Shown: positions 15,951-24,478 of the stretch, piece by piece
How the letters are laid out: each line of letters begins with the position of its first letter
Position numbering within the stretch: the first letter of the stretch is position 1
Assembly: GCF_023954335.1 (NCBI RefSeq)
Contig: NZ_JAMLIE010000004.1
Coordinates: forward strand, 62,001-126,000
Length of the DNA: 64,000 nucleotides
Origin: Aquamicrobium sp.
GTDB taxonomy: Bacteria > Pseudomonadota > Alphaproteobacteria > Rhizobiales > Rhizobiaceae
Direction: 5' to 3'
Program-made: the position numbers and the translations under genes
The notes under the pieces: model-generated
What the model saw: the letters and a program-made list of their open reading frames with translations, nothing else
Told to the model about the DNA's origin: nothing
Database searches by the model: none

Positions 15951-17513
15951 CTAGGCCGTCTTGATGGCGACCAGCGCCTCGGGCTGCACCACAGCCGAAC
16001 CGACACGCTTGCGGGCATGGAAACGGACGATCCCGTTGGCAGCGCCGGTGAAGTCGTCGCGCAGGATGTCCAGCCCCACGCGATCCACAATGCGGAAGGC
16101 GCTGGAGATGTCGCCGAAGATGACGGACGCACCAGCGGCTCCAGATGCGGTCGCGCCGTGCGTGTCAAGACCAGGAGCCTCGTAAACCGGCGCACCGAGA
16201 AGGCGGGCGGGCGTGCCTACAGCAAGGCTGTCGGACCAAATTCCATTGCGATTATCGGACAGGTCCGCAGCCTTACGGATAGCCGCGATCGTCGGGCGGT
16301 TCATGAGCCACGAGCCACGCGCCGCATACTGCGACGGCAAGGCATAAAAAGCGTCGATGATATCGTCGAGGATGTCAGCGGAGTCGTTCTCGCCGGCAAT
16401 GTTGGCCAGCGCATCGAGAATACCCGAAGGCTCACCCGTGCCACTGCCCGTAAGGAACGCGGTGCTTTCCGCCTTCGCGAAACCAACCGCGATACGCTCG
16501 GCGAGGAGGCCCGCCATGTCGACCACGGAGTCCTCAAGAAGCTGGCGGCTGATGGGTACGATCAAGCCATGCTCGAAGATGTCGATTGCAACCTGAGAGA
16601 AGGTCGGCTCATCGGTCGTGCGCGATGCAACCTCGGAAACCCACGAGCCTTCGGCATCGCTGGCCAGAACCGGCCACAGAACTTTGTTCGTTCCCGTGCT
16701 CGTCACGCTCGCAAGCTGACGAATGGGATTGAGTTCCGTGATCTGCTTGATGATCTCGGCGCGGAAGTCGTCGGTGACGGTGTAGCCACCAGCCGAGGGC
16801 GTGCCGACGACAAGCGTCTTAACGTCCATGTCGTTCAGGCGGCCCGACTTCGCCCACTCGCTGATGGCCTTCGTGTCGAGCTTGGTGTCGTCGTCGCCAT
16901 TGTCGTTGTCGGCGGCAAGGCGATTGCCCTTGGCCTCGATCGCGTCGAGGCGCTTCTGAATGGCGTCCAGCGCCTTGGTGTCAACCGCAGGAGCGGCGGC
17001 AGCCGGAGCGGCGGGGGTTTCGGTATTTTCGGTGTTGAGAGCTGCGTTGGCAGTCATAGACATGTCCTTAACGTTGGAAATGCGTGCACGGTCATGAGCC
17101 GGCACGGAAACAAGCGACACCTCGACGAGGTCCAAGTCGCTGATGGTGCGGCCACCGCCTTTTCGGGGCGCCGCCTTCTTGGTCATGAAGCCTACTGATA
17201 GGCCCGTGACCGCTTTGGCCTGAAGAAGCGCGCGCACCTCTTTGGCTCGTGAAACGTCATCGACAAGCAACTTGCCGCTGACGCTAAGGCCGTCCTGTTC
17301 GACGGCGATCTGGTCCCACACGCCGACGGCCTGCGCCTGGTCATGGGCGAAAAGCATGGGAAGCGACTTGCCGACAGCGCCGGCAAAAGCGGCAGGCTCG
17401 ATCACGTCGCCGACGCGGTCAGGCGAGGTGAAGTCCCACGCCTTTCCGGTCACGCGGCCCGTGTCATCGGCAAGGAAACTCGCCTTGCATTCTACGAAAT
17501 CAAGCTGCGTCAT
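15951..17513 (-). CDS. Prohead protease - HK97-type major capsid fusion
   Basis: 520 residues, two proteins in one chain. Residues 1-150 are an S78 prohead protease with a catalytic triad visible as His57 (MLFAHDQ), Ser106 (VTGLSVGFM) and Glu131 (LVEVSLVSVPA). An Ala/Pro linker and short helical scaffold segment (about 155-235) precedes an HK97 fold capsid with ISRQLLEDS, TAFLTGSGTGEPSGIL, WLMNRPTIAAIRK and ending VVQPEALVAI. After assembly the protease would release itself and the scaffold. ATG 17513 is preferred to a longer frame, and it overlaps the previous gene by 14 bases. Confidence 0.92.
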   Translation of the reverse strand: MTQLDFVECKASFLADDTGRVTGKAWDFTSPDRVGDVIEPAAFAGAVGKSLPMLFAHDQAQAVGVWDQIAVEQDGLSVSGKLLVDDVSRAKEVRALLQAKAVTGLSVGFMTKKAAPRKGGGRTISDLDLVEVSLVSVPAHDRARISNVKDMSMTANAALNTENTETPAAPAAAAPAVDTKALDAIQKRLDAIEAKGNRLAADNDNGDDDTKLDTKAISEWAKSGRLNDMDVKTLVVGTPSAGGYTVTDDFRAEIIKQITELNPIRQLASVTSTGTNKVLWPVLASDAEGSWVSEVASRTTDEPTFSQVAIDIFEHGLIVPISRQLLEDSVVDMAGLLAERIAVGFAKAESTAFLTGSGTGEPSGILDALANIAGENDSADILDDIIDAFYALPSQYAARGSWLMNRPTIAAIRKAADLSDNRNGIWSDSLAVGTPARLLGAPVYEAPGLDTHGATASGAAGASVIFGDISSAFRIVDRVGLDILRDDFTGAANGIVRFHARKRVGSAVVQPEALVAIKTA

Positions 17514-17874
17514 CCGCCACCTTTCCAAAAACAGTTTCCGTCAACACGTCCGCAGCCAGCGGCGCGTAATTGCCGTGGCCTTCCGCTTCGAGCGTCGCGA
17601 TCACGTCGGGATGCGCGCGGTATCGCGCGCCATAGACAGGCGCGAATCTCATCTTGATGGCCTGCTGCGCGCTGGAAATGGCGTGCTTGTCGAAGCCCGT
17701 AGGCCCATGCAGCGCGAACGAAACGACAATTGCCACGTCGTGGAACGTCCATCTGCCCTCGGTGAAATCCGTCAAGACGCTGTAAAGGCCACGGCCCAAG
17801 CTGTGCTCCAAAAATGGAACGTGGGCACGGTCGATGTGGAAGGTGTGCTCGCTATTGTTGAACTGCGCTTTCAT
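17500..17874 (-). CDS. GTA gp10-like small protein between portal and capsid
   Basis: 124 residues. The pattern FHIDRAHVPFLEHSLGRGLY, GRWTFHDVAIVVSFALHG, and a late NYAPLAADVLTETVFG resembles the gene-transfer-agent gp10/DUF3356 family (a tail protein in GTA). That family normally sits next to the tail tube, not between portal and capsid. If correct, the element carries two proteins of this type (see 8923-9465). It overlaps both neighbours (23 and 14 bases). Confidence 0.5.
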   Translation of the reverse strand: MKAQFNNSEHTFHIDRAHVPFLEHSLGRGLYSVLTDFTEGRWTFHDVAIVVSFALHGPTGFDKHAISSAQQAIKMRFAPVYGARYRAHPDVIATLEAEGHGNYAPLAADVLTETVFGKVADDAA

Positions 17875-19060
17875 TGGCGCTGGTCCTTTCTTCTGTTGAT
17901 GTTGATGGCTCGATGGCCGGGTTGGAAAACTCGTCGCCGCCTTCTCGTGCAGGCAGGCCGAGCCAATCGCGCGCCTCGTTCGGGTTGATCGTCCGCGCGG
18001 TAATCAACGTGCTGATCGCCGTGGCCCGCTCGCCCAAATCGCCCTGGCTGAAATCGTCGAGGTCGAAGGCAAAGCGATATTCACCGCGTTCTGCGTCAGT
18101 GAGCAGCGTGCGGTTGAGCGCGGCTTCGACGGCGCGCATCCACGGCAGGACGGTGCTGGTGAGGTATTCGCGGGCAGCCTGGCTGTAGTTGCCCCATGTG
18201 GCCCGATCGAGGACACCTAGCATATGTTGGGGGATGCCAAAGGCGCGGGCGATCTCGCTAAGCTGAAATTTCCGAAGCTCCAGAAGCTGAGCGTCGACCG
18301 ACGTCATGGTCATGGGCGACCATTTCGCGCCGTCCCACAATACCGCCGTCCGGCCCGCGTTTTCGGATCCGCTGAAGGCCGCTTTCCAGCCTTGGAGCAT
18401 TTTCTGTGCGCCGGTATCACCGAGACCTTTGTCCATGGTGATAACGCCGCCCGGACGTGCCGACTGCGCCCAGAAGGCGACCACGTAGCGCTCCATCGTC
18501 TTCGCGGCGGCGATGGCGTCACGCGCCAAGCTAAGCGGGCAGCGGCTGAAGCCAGACCGGACATGGATAATGTCCGCGCTGCGAATCTTCTTGCCGCCTA
18601 TGCGGTAGGTCGGTTCGCCGGTGCCCTTGTTCGAATACTCGACGGTAATCGCGCCGTCGTCATAGCGGATGATTTCCGCAGGCCGGCCTTGCACCCGGTT
18701 AACCCACGCCAAGCCGCCTGCGTCCTGCGAAAGAGCTTGCGCGGTGAGGTCCCGGATAAGCTCATAGCCCGACGTCCAGCCGTTAGCCTCGCCGGCGAGC
18801 AGGGCCAGCGCAGGATGGCCAGGCACATCGACTTCCTGATCGCCTACATGCCGCTTGACGGTAAGGGCGGCCGTTGCGACGCTTTCCGAAATGACTTTCA
18901 CCGCATTGGCAACGGCAGGAACCGTGAGTGCCACGCTGCGGGAAACCTGCGGCGAGCCAGCTACGCCAGCGCCGAATAGTTCGAGCAACCAGTCATTCGG
19001 GCTTGCGGTGCCGGACTTCGCCTCAACGGGCGGCGCGGCGGGTTTGCTAAAGGGCCACAT
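17852..19060 (-). CDS. Phage portal protein, HK97 family
   Basis: 402 residues from ATG 19060, chosen because GGAGG is 5 bases upstream; an ATG 12 bases earlier contains that site. Features: SRSVALTVPAVANAVKVISE, YELIRDLTAQALSQDAGGLA, SEIARAFGIPQHMLG and the late LITARTINPNEARDWLGLP, all typical of HK97 portals. It forms the dodecameric DNA gate of the head. The Pro/Ser/Glu tail is ordinary. It overlaps the upstream HTH gene by 14 bases. Confidence 0.93.
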   Translation of the reverse strand: MWPFSKPAAPPVEAKSGTASPNDWLLELFGAGVAGSPQVSRSVALTVPAVANAVKVISESVATAALTVKRHVGDQEVDVPGHPALALLAGEANGWTSGYELIRDLTAQALSQDAGGLAWVNRVQGRPAEIIRYDDGAITVEYSNKGTGEPTYRIGGKKIRSADIIHVRSGFSRCPLSLARDAIAAAKTMERYVVAFWAQSARPGGVITMDKGLGDTGAQKMLQGWKAAFSGSENAGRTAVLWDGAKWSPMTMTSVDAQLLELRKFQLSEIARAFGIPQHMLGVLDRATWGNYSQAAREYLTSTVLPWMRAVEAALNRTLLTDAERGEYRFAFDLDDFSQGDLGERATAISTLITARTINPNEARDWLGLPAREGGDEFSNPAIEPSTSTEERTSANESAVQQ

Positions 19061-19463
19061 GGGCGCCTCCATTAATACTGGCGCATATGGCGCCTATGGG
19101 AATGAGAATGAGTGGCCGATCCACTTGGAGCCGGCTGACGTCCCTGTCCGCGATGATGCGCGTCGGCCCGCAGCCCTTGCCGGGCACAGGCGCTACTAGA
19201 ATGGCATCTATTGGCGGCGGGTCTTCCAGATGCTCGAACGCAATGCCGATAGCCTGCAGCCACGAGCGGCCAGCGCGTTCGATCTGGTGGGCGACGGCGA
19301 TGACGGCGATGTCGGCTGGTGCGAATAGACGGTTCCGTCCGACCTTCTCCGATACGAGGTCGATCATCGGCCCGGAGCGGTGAAGGATTACGTCGAGGTG
19401 GTTGCGCGACACACCGCACAGACGCGCGGCGTCATCGGCCGAATAGGTGCGGCGATGCCACAT
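19047..19463 (-). CDS. Helix-turn-helix DNA-binding protein at head of the late operon
   Basis: 138 residues, AGGTG 7 bases before ATG. YSADDAARLCGVSRNHLDVI is a MerR/excisionase-type helix-turn-helix, and GRNRLFAPADIAVIAVAHQI its wing region. The rest has no recognised fold. It overlaps portal and starts right after a 453-base non-coding region, so it could regulate the late promoter or recognise a DNA site for packaging. Confidence 0.65.
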   Translation of the reverse strand: MWHRRTYSADDAARLCGVSRNHLDVILHRSGPMIDLVSEKVGRNRLFAPADIAVIAVAHQIERAGRSWLQAIGIAFEHLEDPPPIDAILVAPVPGKGCGPTRIIADRDVSRLQVDRPLILIPIGAICASINGGAHVAL

Positions 19464-19916
19464 GGTGTTTCACCTGTAAGATTCGAGGTCAAAAAATAGC
19501 CGCGCGTCCACCGGGAAGGAGGAGCAAAACCCGGTAGACGGGCGTGGGCGCAGCGATGAACGCGCACCGTTACAACCCGGAATAAGGACGGGCTGATTGG
19601 AATTTGGGAATGTGGGTGGGGCAGAAAAAAAGTTTTGGCCGATGTCACTTTTCAGGGTGATTTCGGGTCAGTTCTCGGACCCCCTGCCGATTGAAAATCG
19701 GCTCCATTGATTTCATTGAGTTTTTCGGCTGTGGCGGAGGATATTTATTTCCTCCCCCTCCTACTATTACTCCCCGCGAGATGCCGGAATGCGCACTAAC
19801 GAGCAGCGCCCCCTACCTAAATAGGGTCGCAGATATGAGGAACTTATACCATACGCCGCTCTGTTGAGAAAATACCTTCCCCGTTATAGGGGAGTTGGAT
19901 GCGCGTTAGTTGCAAC
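19464..19916. promoter_or_regulatory. 453-base non-coding region between early and late genes
   Basis: This is the longest gene-free and most AT-rich part of the element. It contains hairpins GCCGATT-GAA-AATCGGC (19686-19702), CCCTA-N6-TAGGG (19811-19826) and CCCC-GTTATA-GGGG (19879-19892), an inverted pair ACTAACG (19795-19801)/CGTTAGT (19904-19910), and a pyrimidine tract CCTCCCCCTCCTACTATTAC (19751-19770). It should hold the late promoter. Origin of replication (near the Rep-like gene) or packaging site are other options. I see no reading frame of note. Confidence 0.5.
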
Positions 19917-20660
19917 TCAGGCCGATTTCCTGTGTTCAATCAAATAGTTATCGTTTGCTTGCTTGGTTTTCCTGCCTGCGCCGCTCCGAGCGCCGCCGCG
20001 GGCCTTCTTGACCATGGCCAGCAGGTCCGCCGACGCTGCGGTGGCGAGCGCGTAAACCTTCCCCTCCGATCTGGCCATGGCGGCATCGACGGCACACCGG
20101 AGCACGATCCTGCCGGCCTCCGCCAGCCGCTTCACCGCAATATCGAGGTGCCCCGGTGCAAGTTCCTTCATCTCCGCGCCCGCCCGCGCTTGTTGCAGGA
20201 CGCCGTTCAGGCGTGCAGCGATCGCCGGCGGCGTCGACGAGCGAACCGCCACGCCCTTGCTGATGGCTTCCGCCTGCTCATCGGTGATGCGCCCCGCCTT
20301 GGCCTCCTCCATGTATGGCAGGCGCTGGGTTGCATTGGCGTTCGCAACCGGGCCAAGCCCCTCGACGGGGCGCGGCTTCATCGGCACGGGCCGCCACGGC
20401 GTCACCTTCTGGTGGCGGAGCGGGCCGCCATTCAGGCTATTGTCAATGTCCTTCCGGCCCCGAATGCGACGGCCGAGAAATGGCTTCTCGTCGTCCGTGA
20501 AGTTCCATAGCGGCGTGCGACTGGTCAGGCGGTCTACGGGGTTCTTCGGTTTCCCGTTCATGCGCAGAAGCCGCAGGTCATACCACGGCTCGTCCGGCTT
20601 CTTGACGGTGACCGGCTCGTCCAGCGGCGGGCCGCCGTTGTGGCCGATGGAGGCGGTCAC
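19917..20660 (-). CDS. Hypothetical early protein (247 aa)
   Basis: Begins MTASIGHNGGPPLDEP, an opening I associate with several rhizobial phage proteins. It has a Trp/Arg/Pro-rich middle (PVDRLTSRTPLWNFTDDEKP) and a helical C-terminal half (LAPGHLDIAVKRLAEAGRIV) ending in a Gly/Arg/Lys tail. The ATG overlaps the Rep-like stop (ATGA), so the two are coupled; it may help replication or bind DNA. Family not recognised. Confidence 0.65.
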   Translation of the reverse strand: MTASIGHNGGPPLDEPVTVKKPDEPWYDLRLLRMNGKPKNPVDRLTSRTPLWNFTDDEKPFLGRRIRGRKDIDNSLNGGPLRHQKVTPWRPVPMKPRPVEGLGPVANANATQRLPYMEEAKAGRITDEQAEAISKGVAVRSSTPPAIAARLNGVLQQARAGAEMKELAPGHLDIAVKRLAEAGRIVLRCAVDAAMARSEGKVYALATAASADLLAMVKKARGGARSGAGRKTKQANDNYLIEHRKSA

Positions 20661-22099
20661 GCCGCGTCCTTCTGTATACCCACATTAGACTGATTAGAGT
20701 GATTAGACTCCTTTGAAGTCTTACCGGTCTTACCGGTCTTACCGGGGTGCGCATAAAGGCCGTAGGCAACTTTTACGACTTCGCCGTCTTTCACCATTTT
20801 AGTCAAAAGTACATTCAGGTTGCCCTTGGGTTTGCCGATGACTTTGGCAATCTCGGCCGGCGTCATGGGACCGACGGCATCATCAAGCGCGGCAAGCACG
20901 GCACGCCTTTCCGCGCTCCGCTTCACCTCATCAACGTCGCCAAGAACAGACCAGCGCCCATTGTCGAACCGGAGCGCCTTTTCCAGTTCCTCGATATCGC
21001 GACCGCGGCCATACAGCTTCGGGCCGTCCGCATCACGGTTGAGCACCAGGATGCTATCCGCCGCGCCGGTCAGACCGTTGGTGCCGGAAATCATTTCGAG
21101 CGGGTCGGACGCTTCCATTTTGCGGACGTGCGTCACAACGACGACGGCAAGCCCATGCTCGCCGGACCACCGCTGGAGCGGCGACAACGCCGCATAATCG
21201 GCTTCGTAGCTATCCTGTGTCCGCTTCTTTGCAGGGCGCACCATTGCCAGTGTGTCGATAACCACGAGCCTGGGATTCTTTGCAGCGAGGCGCCAAGCAT
21301 CAAGCCGTTGGATTAAGCCGCCATCGACCGTCGGAGCTTCCGTGTCCAGTTCAAGCTGCGACAGGTCGGGACGGAGCGACTTCATGGGCGGCAGCAGTGT
21401 GGTTAGTCGCCCCTGTAGCCGGCGCTTGTTGTCTTCAAGGGCGAGGTATAGCACGTCGCCCCGTTCGCATTCCGCGCCTAGATAGGCGCCGCCAGTGGCA
21501 ACTGCGATGCATACGCCAAGGGCGAGCCACGACTTGCCGAGCTTCGGGCGGCCGCCAAGGATGGTCAGACCCTCCGTGATGACGCCGGGCACGACGTACA
21601 CGACGGGCGGGAAATCCATCGACAGCAGCGACTGCGCATTGACGGCGGTGGCAGGGCGATTGTCGTTCGCGGCCTTGGGGAGCGGCACGGTCTCTCGTAG
21701 GGTCTTGCGGGCCGGTGCGTTCCGTTGCTCTGCCTTCAGGTCGCGTGCGACCATGCGGATTGCTACGTCATGGTCATGCGCAGGCCCGGAAAGCGCGGCT
21801 ATGATGGCGCTGCCAGTTTCGCGCTCCAAATAGACAAGGGCGGCCGTGCCGGCCTCGCATTCGGGAATATCGTCGACCACCACGCACCACCGCATGGCCT
21901 CGTCTATGTCCGCCGGGTCAGTTTCGGCCGGCTCGAGTTTGTCGGCGGATAGGGTGTAGTCTTCCCATCCGATATCAGCCGGTCGGACCTTTACGACGCC
22001 CTTGGCCTTCGCTGCGGATGTATAGAACCAGTCGCCCAGGCTGGCAGTGTCGGCGGCATTGATAGCGTCTAGAAGCGGGCTAGGCTGCGTGCTTGGCAT
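20657..22099 (-). CDS. RepA/RadA-like AAA ATPase (replication helicase-type)
   Basis: 480 residues. The N-terminal 130 contain a short helical, acidic region. The RecA-like ATPase core (AAA_25) has Walker A GGRPKLGKSW (residues 182-191) and Walker B RLVVIDTLAM (277-286), with VVVVTHVRK further on. A winged-helix segment follows near 390-450 (PMTPAEIAKVIGKPKGNLNV), then a Lys/Thr/Ser tail. This arrangement is that of hexameric helicase-like Rep proteins of phages, plasmids and islands. It would drive replication of the excised element. Overlaps both neighbours. Confidence 0.82.
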   Translation of the reverse strand: MPSTQPSPLLDAINAADTASLGDWFYTSAAKAKGVVKVRPADIGWEDYTLSADKLEPAETDPADIDEAMRWCVVVDDIPECEAGTAALVYLERETGSAIIAALSGPAHDHDVAIRMVARDLKAEQRNAPARKTLRETVPLPKAANDNRPATAVNAQSLLSMDFPPVVYVVPGVITEGLTILGGRPKLGKSWLALGVCIAVATGGAYLGAECERGDVLYLALEDNKRRLQGRLTTLLPPMKSLRPDLSQLELDTEAPTVDGGLIQRLDAWRLAAKNPRLVVIDTLAMVRPAKKRTQDSYEADYAALSPLQRWSGEHGLAVVVVTHVRKMEASDPLEMISGTNGLTGAADSILVLNRDADGPKLYGRGRDIEELEKALRFDNGRWSVLGDVDEVKRSAERRAVLAALDDAVGPMTPAEIAKVIGKPKGNLNVLLTKMVKDGEVVKVAYGLYAHPGKTGKTGKTSKESNHSNQSNVGIQKDAA

Positions 22100-22337
22100 T
22101 TATCAACTCCACGGCCCGGTCGATGATGACGGAGCGAATTTCAGGACGAATTAATGTAGTGGGTCGGCGGTTTGCACCGGCGGGCGGATAGGCCAGATGG
22201 TTGCCGTCCGGGGTTTCAACCAGTTGCCAATCTTGAATGGTTATGCCGGGAGCTACCTCCACGGCGAAACGCGCCACGGTGCGAAAACCGCGCGCGGAAA
22301 CGTCCCCGTCATGATGACGGAACTGCAAAATTTGCAT
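22080..22337 (-). CDS. Small hypothetical early protein (85 aa)
   Basis: Begins MQILQFRHHDGDVSARGFRT, middle VAPGITIQDWQLVETPDGNH, end AVELINAKHAA. GAGGAC is 4-5 bases before the ATG. The pattern (short beta strands with a PDG turn, then a helix) resembles small SpoVG-like or nuclease-inhibitor-like phage proteins, but I would not name it. Its end overlaps the Rep-like start by 20 bases. Confidence 0.65.
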   Translation of the reverse strand: MQILQFRHHDGDVSARGFRTVARFAVEVAPGITIQDWQLVETPDGNHLAYPPAGANRRPTTLIRPEIRSVIIDRAVELINAKHAA

Positions 22338-22353
22338 ATTGTCCTCTGGAGTT

Positions 22354-22378
22354 GCCCCAGCCGCATGACGGCCGGGGC
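22354..22378 (-). terminator. Hairpin between two early genes
   Basis: Stem GCCCCAGCCG/CGGCCGGGGC (one mismatch) with loop CATGA, in the 48-base gap after the 63-residue gene. No T-run. It may be an attenuator dividing the regulatory genes from the replication genes. Confidence 0.4.
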
Positions 22379-22385
22379 GTGATGA

Positions 22386-22577
22386 TTAGTATGTGAGATG
22401 AACGTCAATTTCGGTGACGTTTGACTCCGCATCGCAAGCGTACTCAATGCGGTCGACCGACAAGGTCGTCGTGCCGCCACGGTAATTAAAACTGACAAAC
22501 TCACCGACGCGCGGAACCGCCGGCCAGTCGACCTTGCGGCCATCTTTGAAATCCTCGCTATACAATGTCAGTTTCAT
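22386..22577 (-). CDS. Small hypothetical early protein (63 aa)
   Basis: MKLTLYSEDFKDGRKVDWPA ... ending DVHLTY. The start overlaps the AlpA stop (ATGA). The pattern of alternating hydrophobic strands suggests a small all-beta domain. No family recognised; position suggests a regulatory or early accessory role. Confidence 0.65.
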   Translation of the reverse strand: MKLTLYSEDFKDGRKVDWPAVPRVGEFVSFNYRGGTTTLSVDRIEYACDAESNVTEIDVHLTY

Positions 22578-22783
22578 GCTGCTGCCCTCCGTTCCTTGAC
22601 ATTATCATTCGCCGGCTCGATGCGGCGGGCGGCCACCCATGCATCGAGATCGTCGGTATTGTAGATGACGCTCGTGCCAAGCTTGGCATACGCCGGCCCG
22701 CCGCCATAACAGCGGAGTTTATCGAGAAGAGATTTCGAGACGCCGATGTATTCGGCGGCCTGCGGGACTCTCAAATATGCCAT
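22574..22783 (-). CDS. alpA: AlpA-type helix-turn-helix regulator / excisionase
   Basis: 69 residues beginning MAYLRVPQAAEYIGVSKSLL, the AlpA/MerR-like helix-turn-helix, followed by KLGTSVIYNTDDLDAWV, the wing that contacts DNA. The start is certain: AAAGGAGGTGAT, a near-perfect ribosome binding site, precedes the ATG. In P4-like and capsid-forming satellites an AlpA protein next to int activates early genes; in others it is the excisionase. Both roles are possible here. Confidence 0.85.
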   Translation of the reverse strand: MAYLRVPQAAEYIGVSKSLLDKLRCYGGGPAYAKLGTSVIYNTDDLDAWVAARRIEPANDNVKERRAAA

Positions 22784-22848
22784 ATCACCTCCTTTGCCGT
22801 GGTTGGTGAGGCGTAGATAGCGCAACAAGCGAAGGCGGTTTAGGCAAA

Positions 22849-23232
22849 CTAATCGTAATATTCTGCGGTCGCCGCGTCATGCGCTGATCTCGCATCATTG
22901 TAGAACGTGATCGCCTTGCGAAGGGTAGCGTCTGAAAATCCATAGCGGCGTTCTAGTTCCCGCATCGCTTCTTCGTATTTCATCCCGCGACTACGGAAAT
23001 CGTCGAAGTCTGTCCCGATATCAAACCAGTGCTGCGGCAGCGACTTAGGTCGCCCCTTGCCTTTCTTCGGCGGGCGGATCATTTCGGCGGCAAGGCGCTG
23101 AACTACATTGTCCGCTTTTCCCGAAAGCAGGATTTCACAGATCAGGCGCTCGGCATCACCCTTGCGCCCTTCAGCTAACGCTTCCTCGATAGGGAATGCC
23201 TGCAAGGAAAGGTTCGGCGGCAGCTTGGCCAT
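22849..23232 (-). CDS. Hypothetical protein next to integrase (127 aa)
   Basis: The ATG at 23232 has GGAGGGG about 8 bases upstream. Sequence: helical start (AFPIEEALAEGRKGDAERLI), a basic linker KKGKGRPKSLPQHW, then YEEAMRELERRYGFSDATLR. The last part looks like a helix-turn-helix, so DNA binding is possible. It follows int by 2 bases and likely shares its transcript. Family not recognised. Confidence 0.65.
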   Translation of the reverse strand: MAKLPPNLSLQAFPIEEALAEGRKGDAERLICEILLSGKADNVVQRLAAEMIRPPKKGKGRPKSLPQHWFDIGTDFDDFRSRGMKYEEAMRELERRYGFSDATLRKAITFYNDARSAHDAATAEYYD

Positions 23233-23234
23233 AT

Positions 23235-24461
23235 TCACTTCCCCTCCAGCGCCGCGGCGATCTGGCCGGCGATGGCGTTTGCCGCGGCTCGCGTCGGATC
23301 GACATGCAGATGCGCATAGCGTTGCGTGGTGGTCGCATCGGCGTGGCCCAGCAGTTTGCCGATCGTCAGCAGCGACATGCCTCCTCCGGCTCCAACGCTG
23401 GCGAACGTGTGTCGCAGATCGTGCAGATGAACATCATCGATCCCGGCATGTCCCGCGATTGCCGCCCAAGGCTTTTTCAGGTCAGTGCGGGGCTTCTCGT
23501 CGGGCATGCCCGCGCTGCGGCTGGCGATCACGAAGGCTCCAAGGCGCGGAAGGCTGTCAATCTCAGCCTGTGCCGCTTCTGACAGCACGACGGTCTTCTT
23601 CCCGGTCTTCGAGTCCGGCAGCAGCAACAGCCCGCGTTTTTCATCATACTCCGACCAGCGCAGATTAAGGATTTCGCGCAAGCGGCAGCCGGTCAGCATC
23701 AGCAACCGAATCGCGCCAGTGACGTGGGGGCCGTAAATGGTGCGGTTTTTCTCTTTCGGCGCGTGCTTCGATTCAGATTGCTTGTGCGGAATCCCGATCG
23801 TTTCGGCCTCGCGTAGTGCCTCGCCAAGGCGGGTCATCTCGTCGGGCGAAAGATAGCGATCCCGCGCGACTTCCTTGTTGCGGTCGATCGACGCTGCCGG
23901 GTTTATGCCCTCGGGCACGATGCCACGCTTGCTGCCCCACACATAGGCGGCAGACAGGAGCGCCACTGCCCGGTTGGCAGAATAGCGGGCAGTCCGTGAT
24001 ATTTTCATGTGCGCCCGCTGCACATCGACGCGACTGACGGCAACCGCCTTCTGGCTACCCAGATGGGGCGCGATGTGCTTCTTGAGCGTCGACGTGTAGA
24101 AATCGCGCGACGACTGCTTCATGTCCTTCCCCGCGATGTATTCCTCGACAAGCTCTTTCACTGTTCCTCCCGCCCGTTCATCGGCACGATCCTGGGCAAG
24201 GTCTTTTCCAAGGCCAGCATGCGCAATCGCCTTCCTCGCCGCCTCGCGTGCCTCACTGGCTTTGAGCGTACCCACCCGGCCAAGCTTCAGGCGTTTTTTC
24301 GATCCGCCTGCGACGGGCCGGAACTCAACGAAGAATGTTCCCGTGCCGGTCGTGGTCCGGTAGAATCCGAAGCCCGACAGGTCGTCGTCGAAATAGAATT
24401 TCGTCTTGTTGGGAAGCGCGGATTTCATCGCCTCCGATACAGTGTCTGCCGTGATCTTCAT
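23235..24461 (-). CDS. int: Tyrosine recombinase (phage integrase)
   Basis: 408 residues from ATG 24461 (a GTG 27 bases earlier is possible but would lie inside a repeat). The N-terminal DUF4102-like arm-binding domain (FYFDDDLSGFGFYRTTTGTG) and SAM-like core-binding domain precede the catalytic domain: first Arg in LMLTGCRLREILNLRWSEYD, box II HDLRHTFASVG, GHADATTTQ, and the nucleophile Tyr in QRYAHLHVD. All catalytic residues are present, so it should be active. It recombines at the 47-bp tRNA-Pro core. Confidence 0.95.
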   Translation of the reverse strand: MKITADTVSEAMKSALPNKTKFYFDDDLSGFGFYRTTTGTGTFFVEFRPVAGGSKKRLKLGRVGTLKASEAREAARKAIAHAGLGKDLAQDRADERAGGTVKELVEEYIAGKDMKQSSRDFYTSTLKKHIAPHLGSQKAVAVSRVDVQRAHMKISRTARYSANRAVALLSAAYVWGSKRGIVPEGINPAASIDRNKEVARDRYLSPDEMTRLGEALREAETIGIPHKQSESKHAPKEKNRTIYGPHVTGAIRLLMLTGCRLREILNLRWSEYDEKRGLLLLPDSKTGKKTVVLSEAAQAEIDSLPRLGAFVIASRSAGMPDEKPRTDLKKPWAAIAGHAGIDDVHLHDLRHTFASVGAGGGMSLLTIGKLLGHADATTTQRYAHLHVDPTRAAANAIAGQIAAALEGK

Positions 24462-24478
24462 CACCGCCCAATCCAAAA

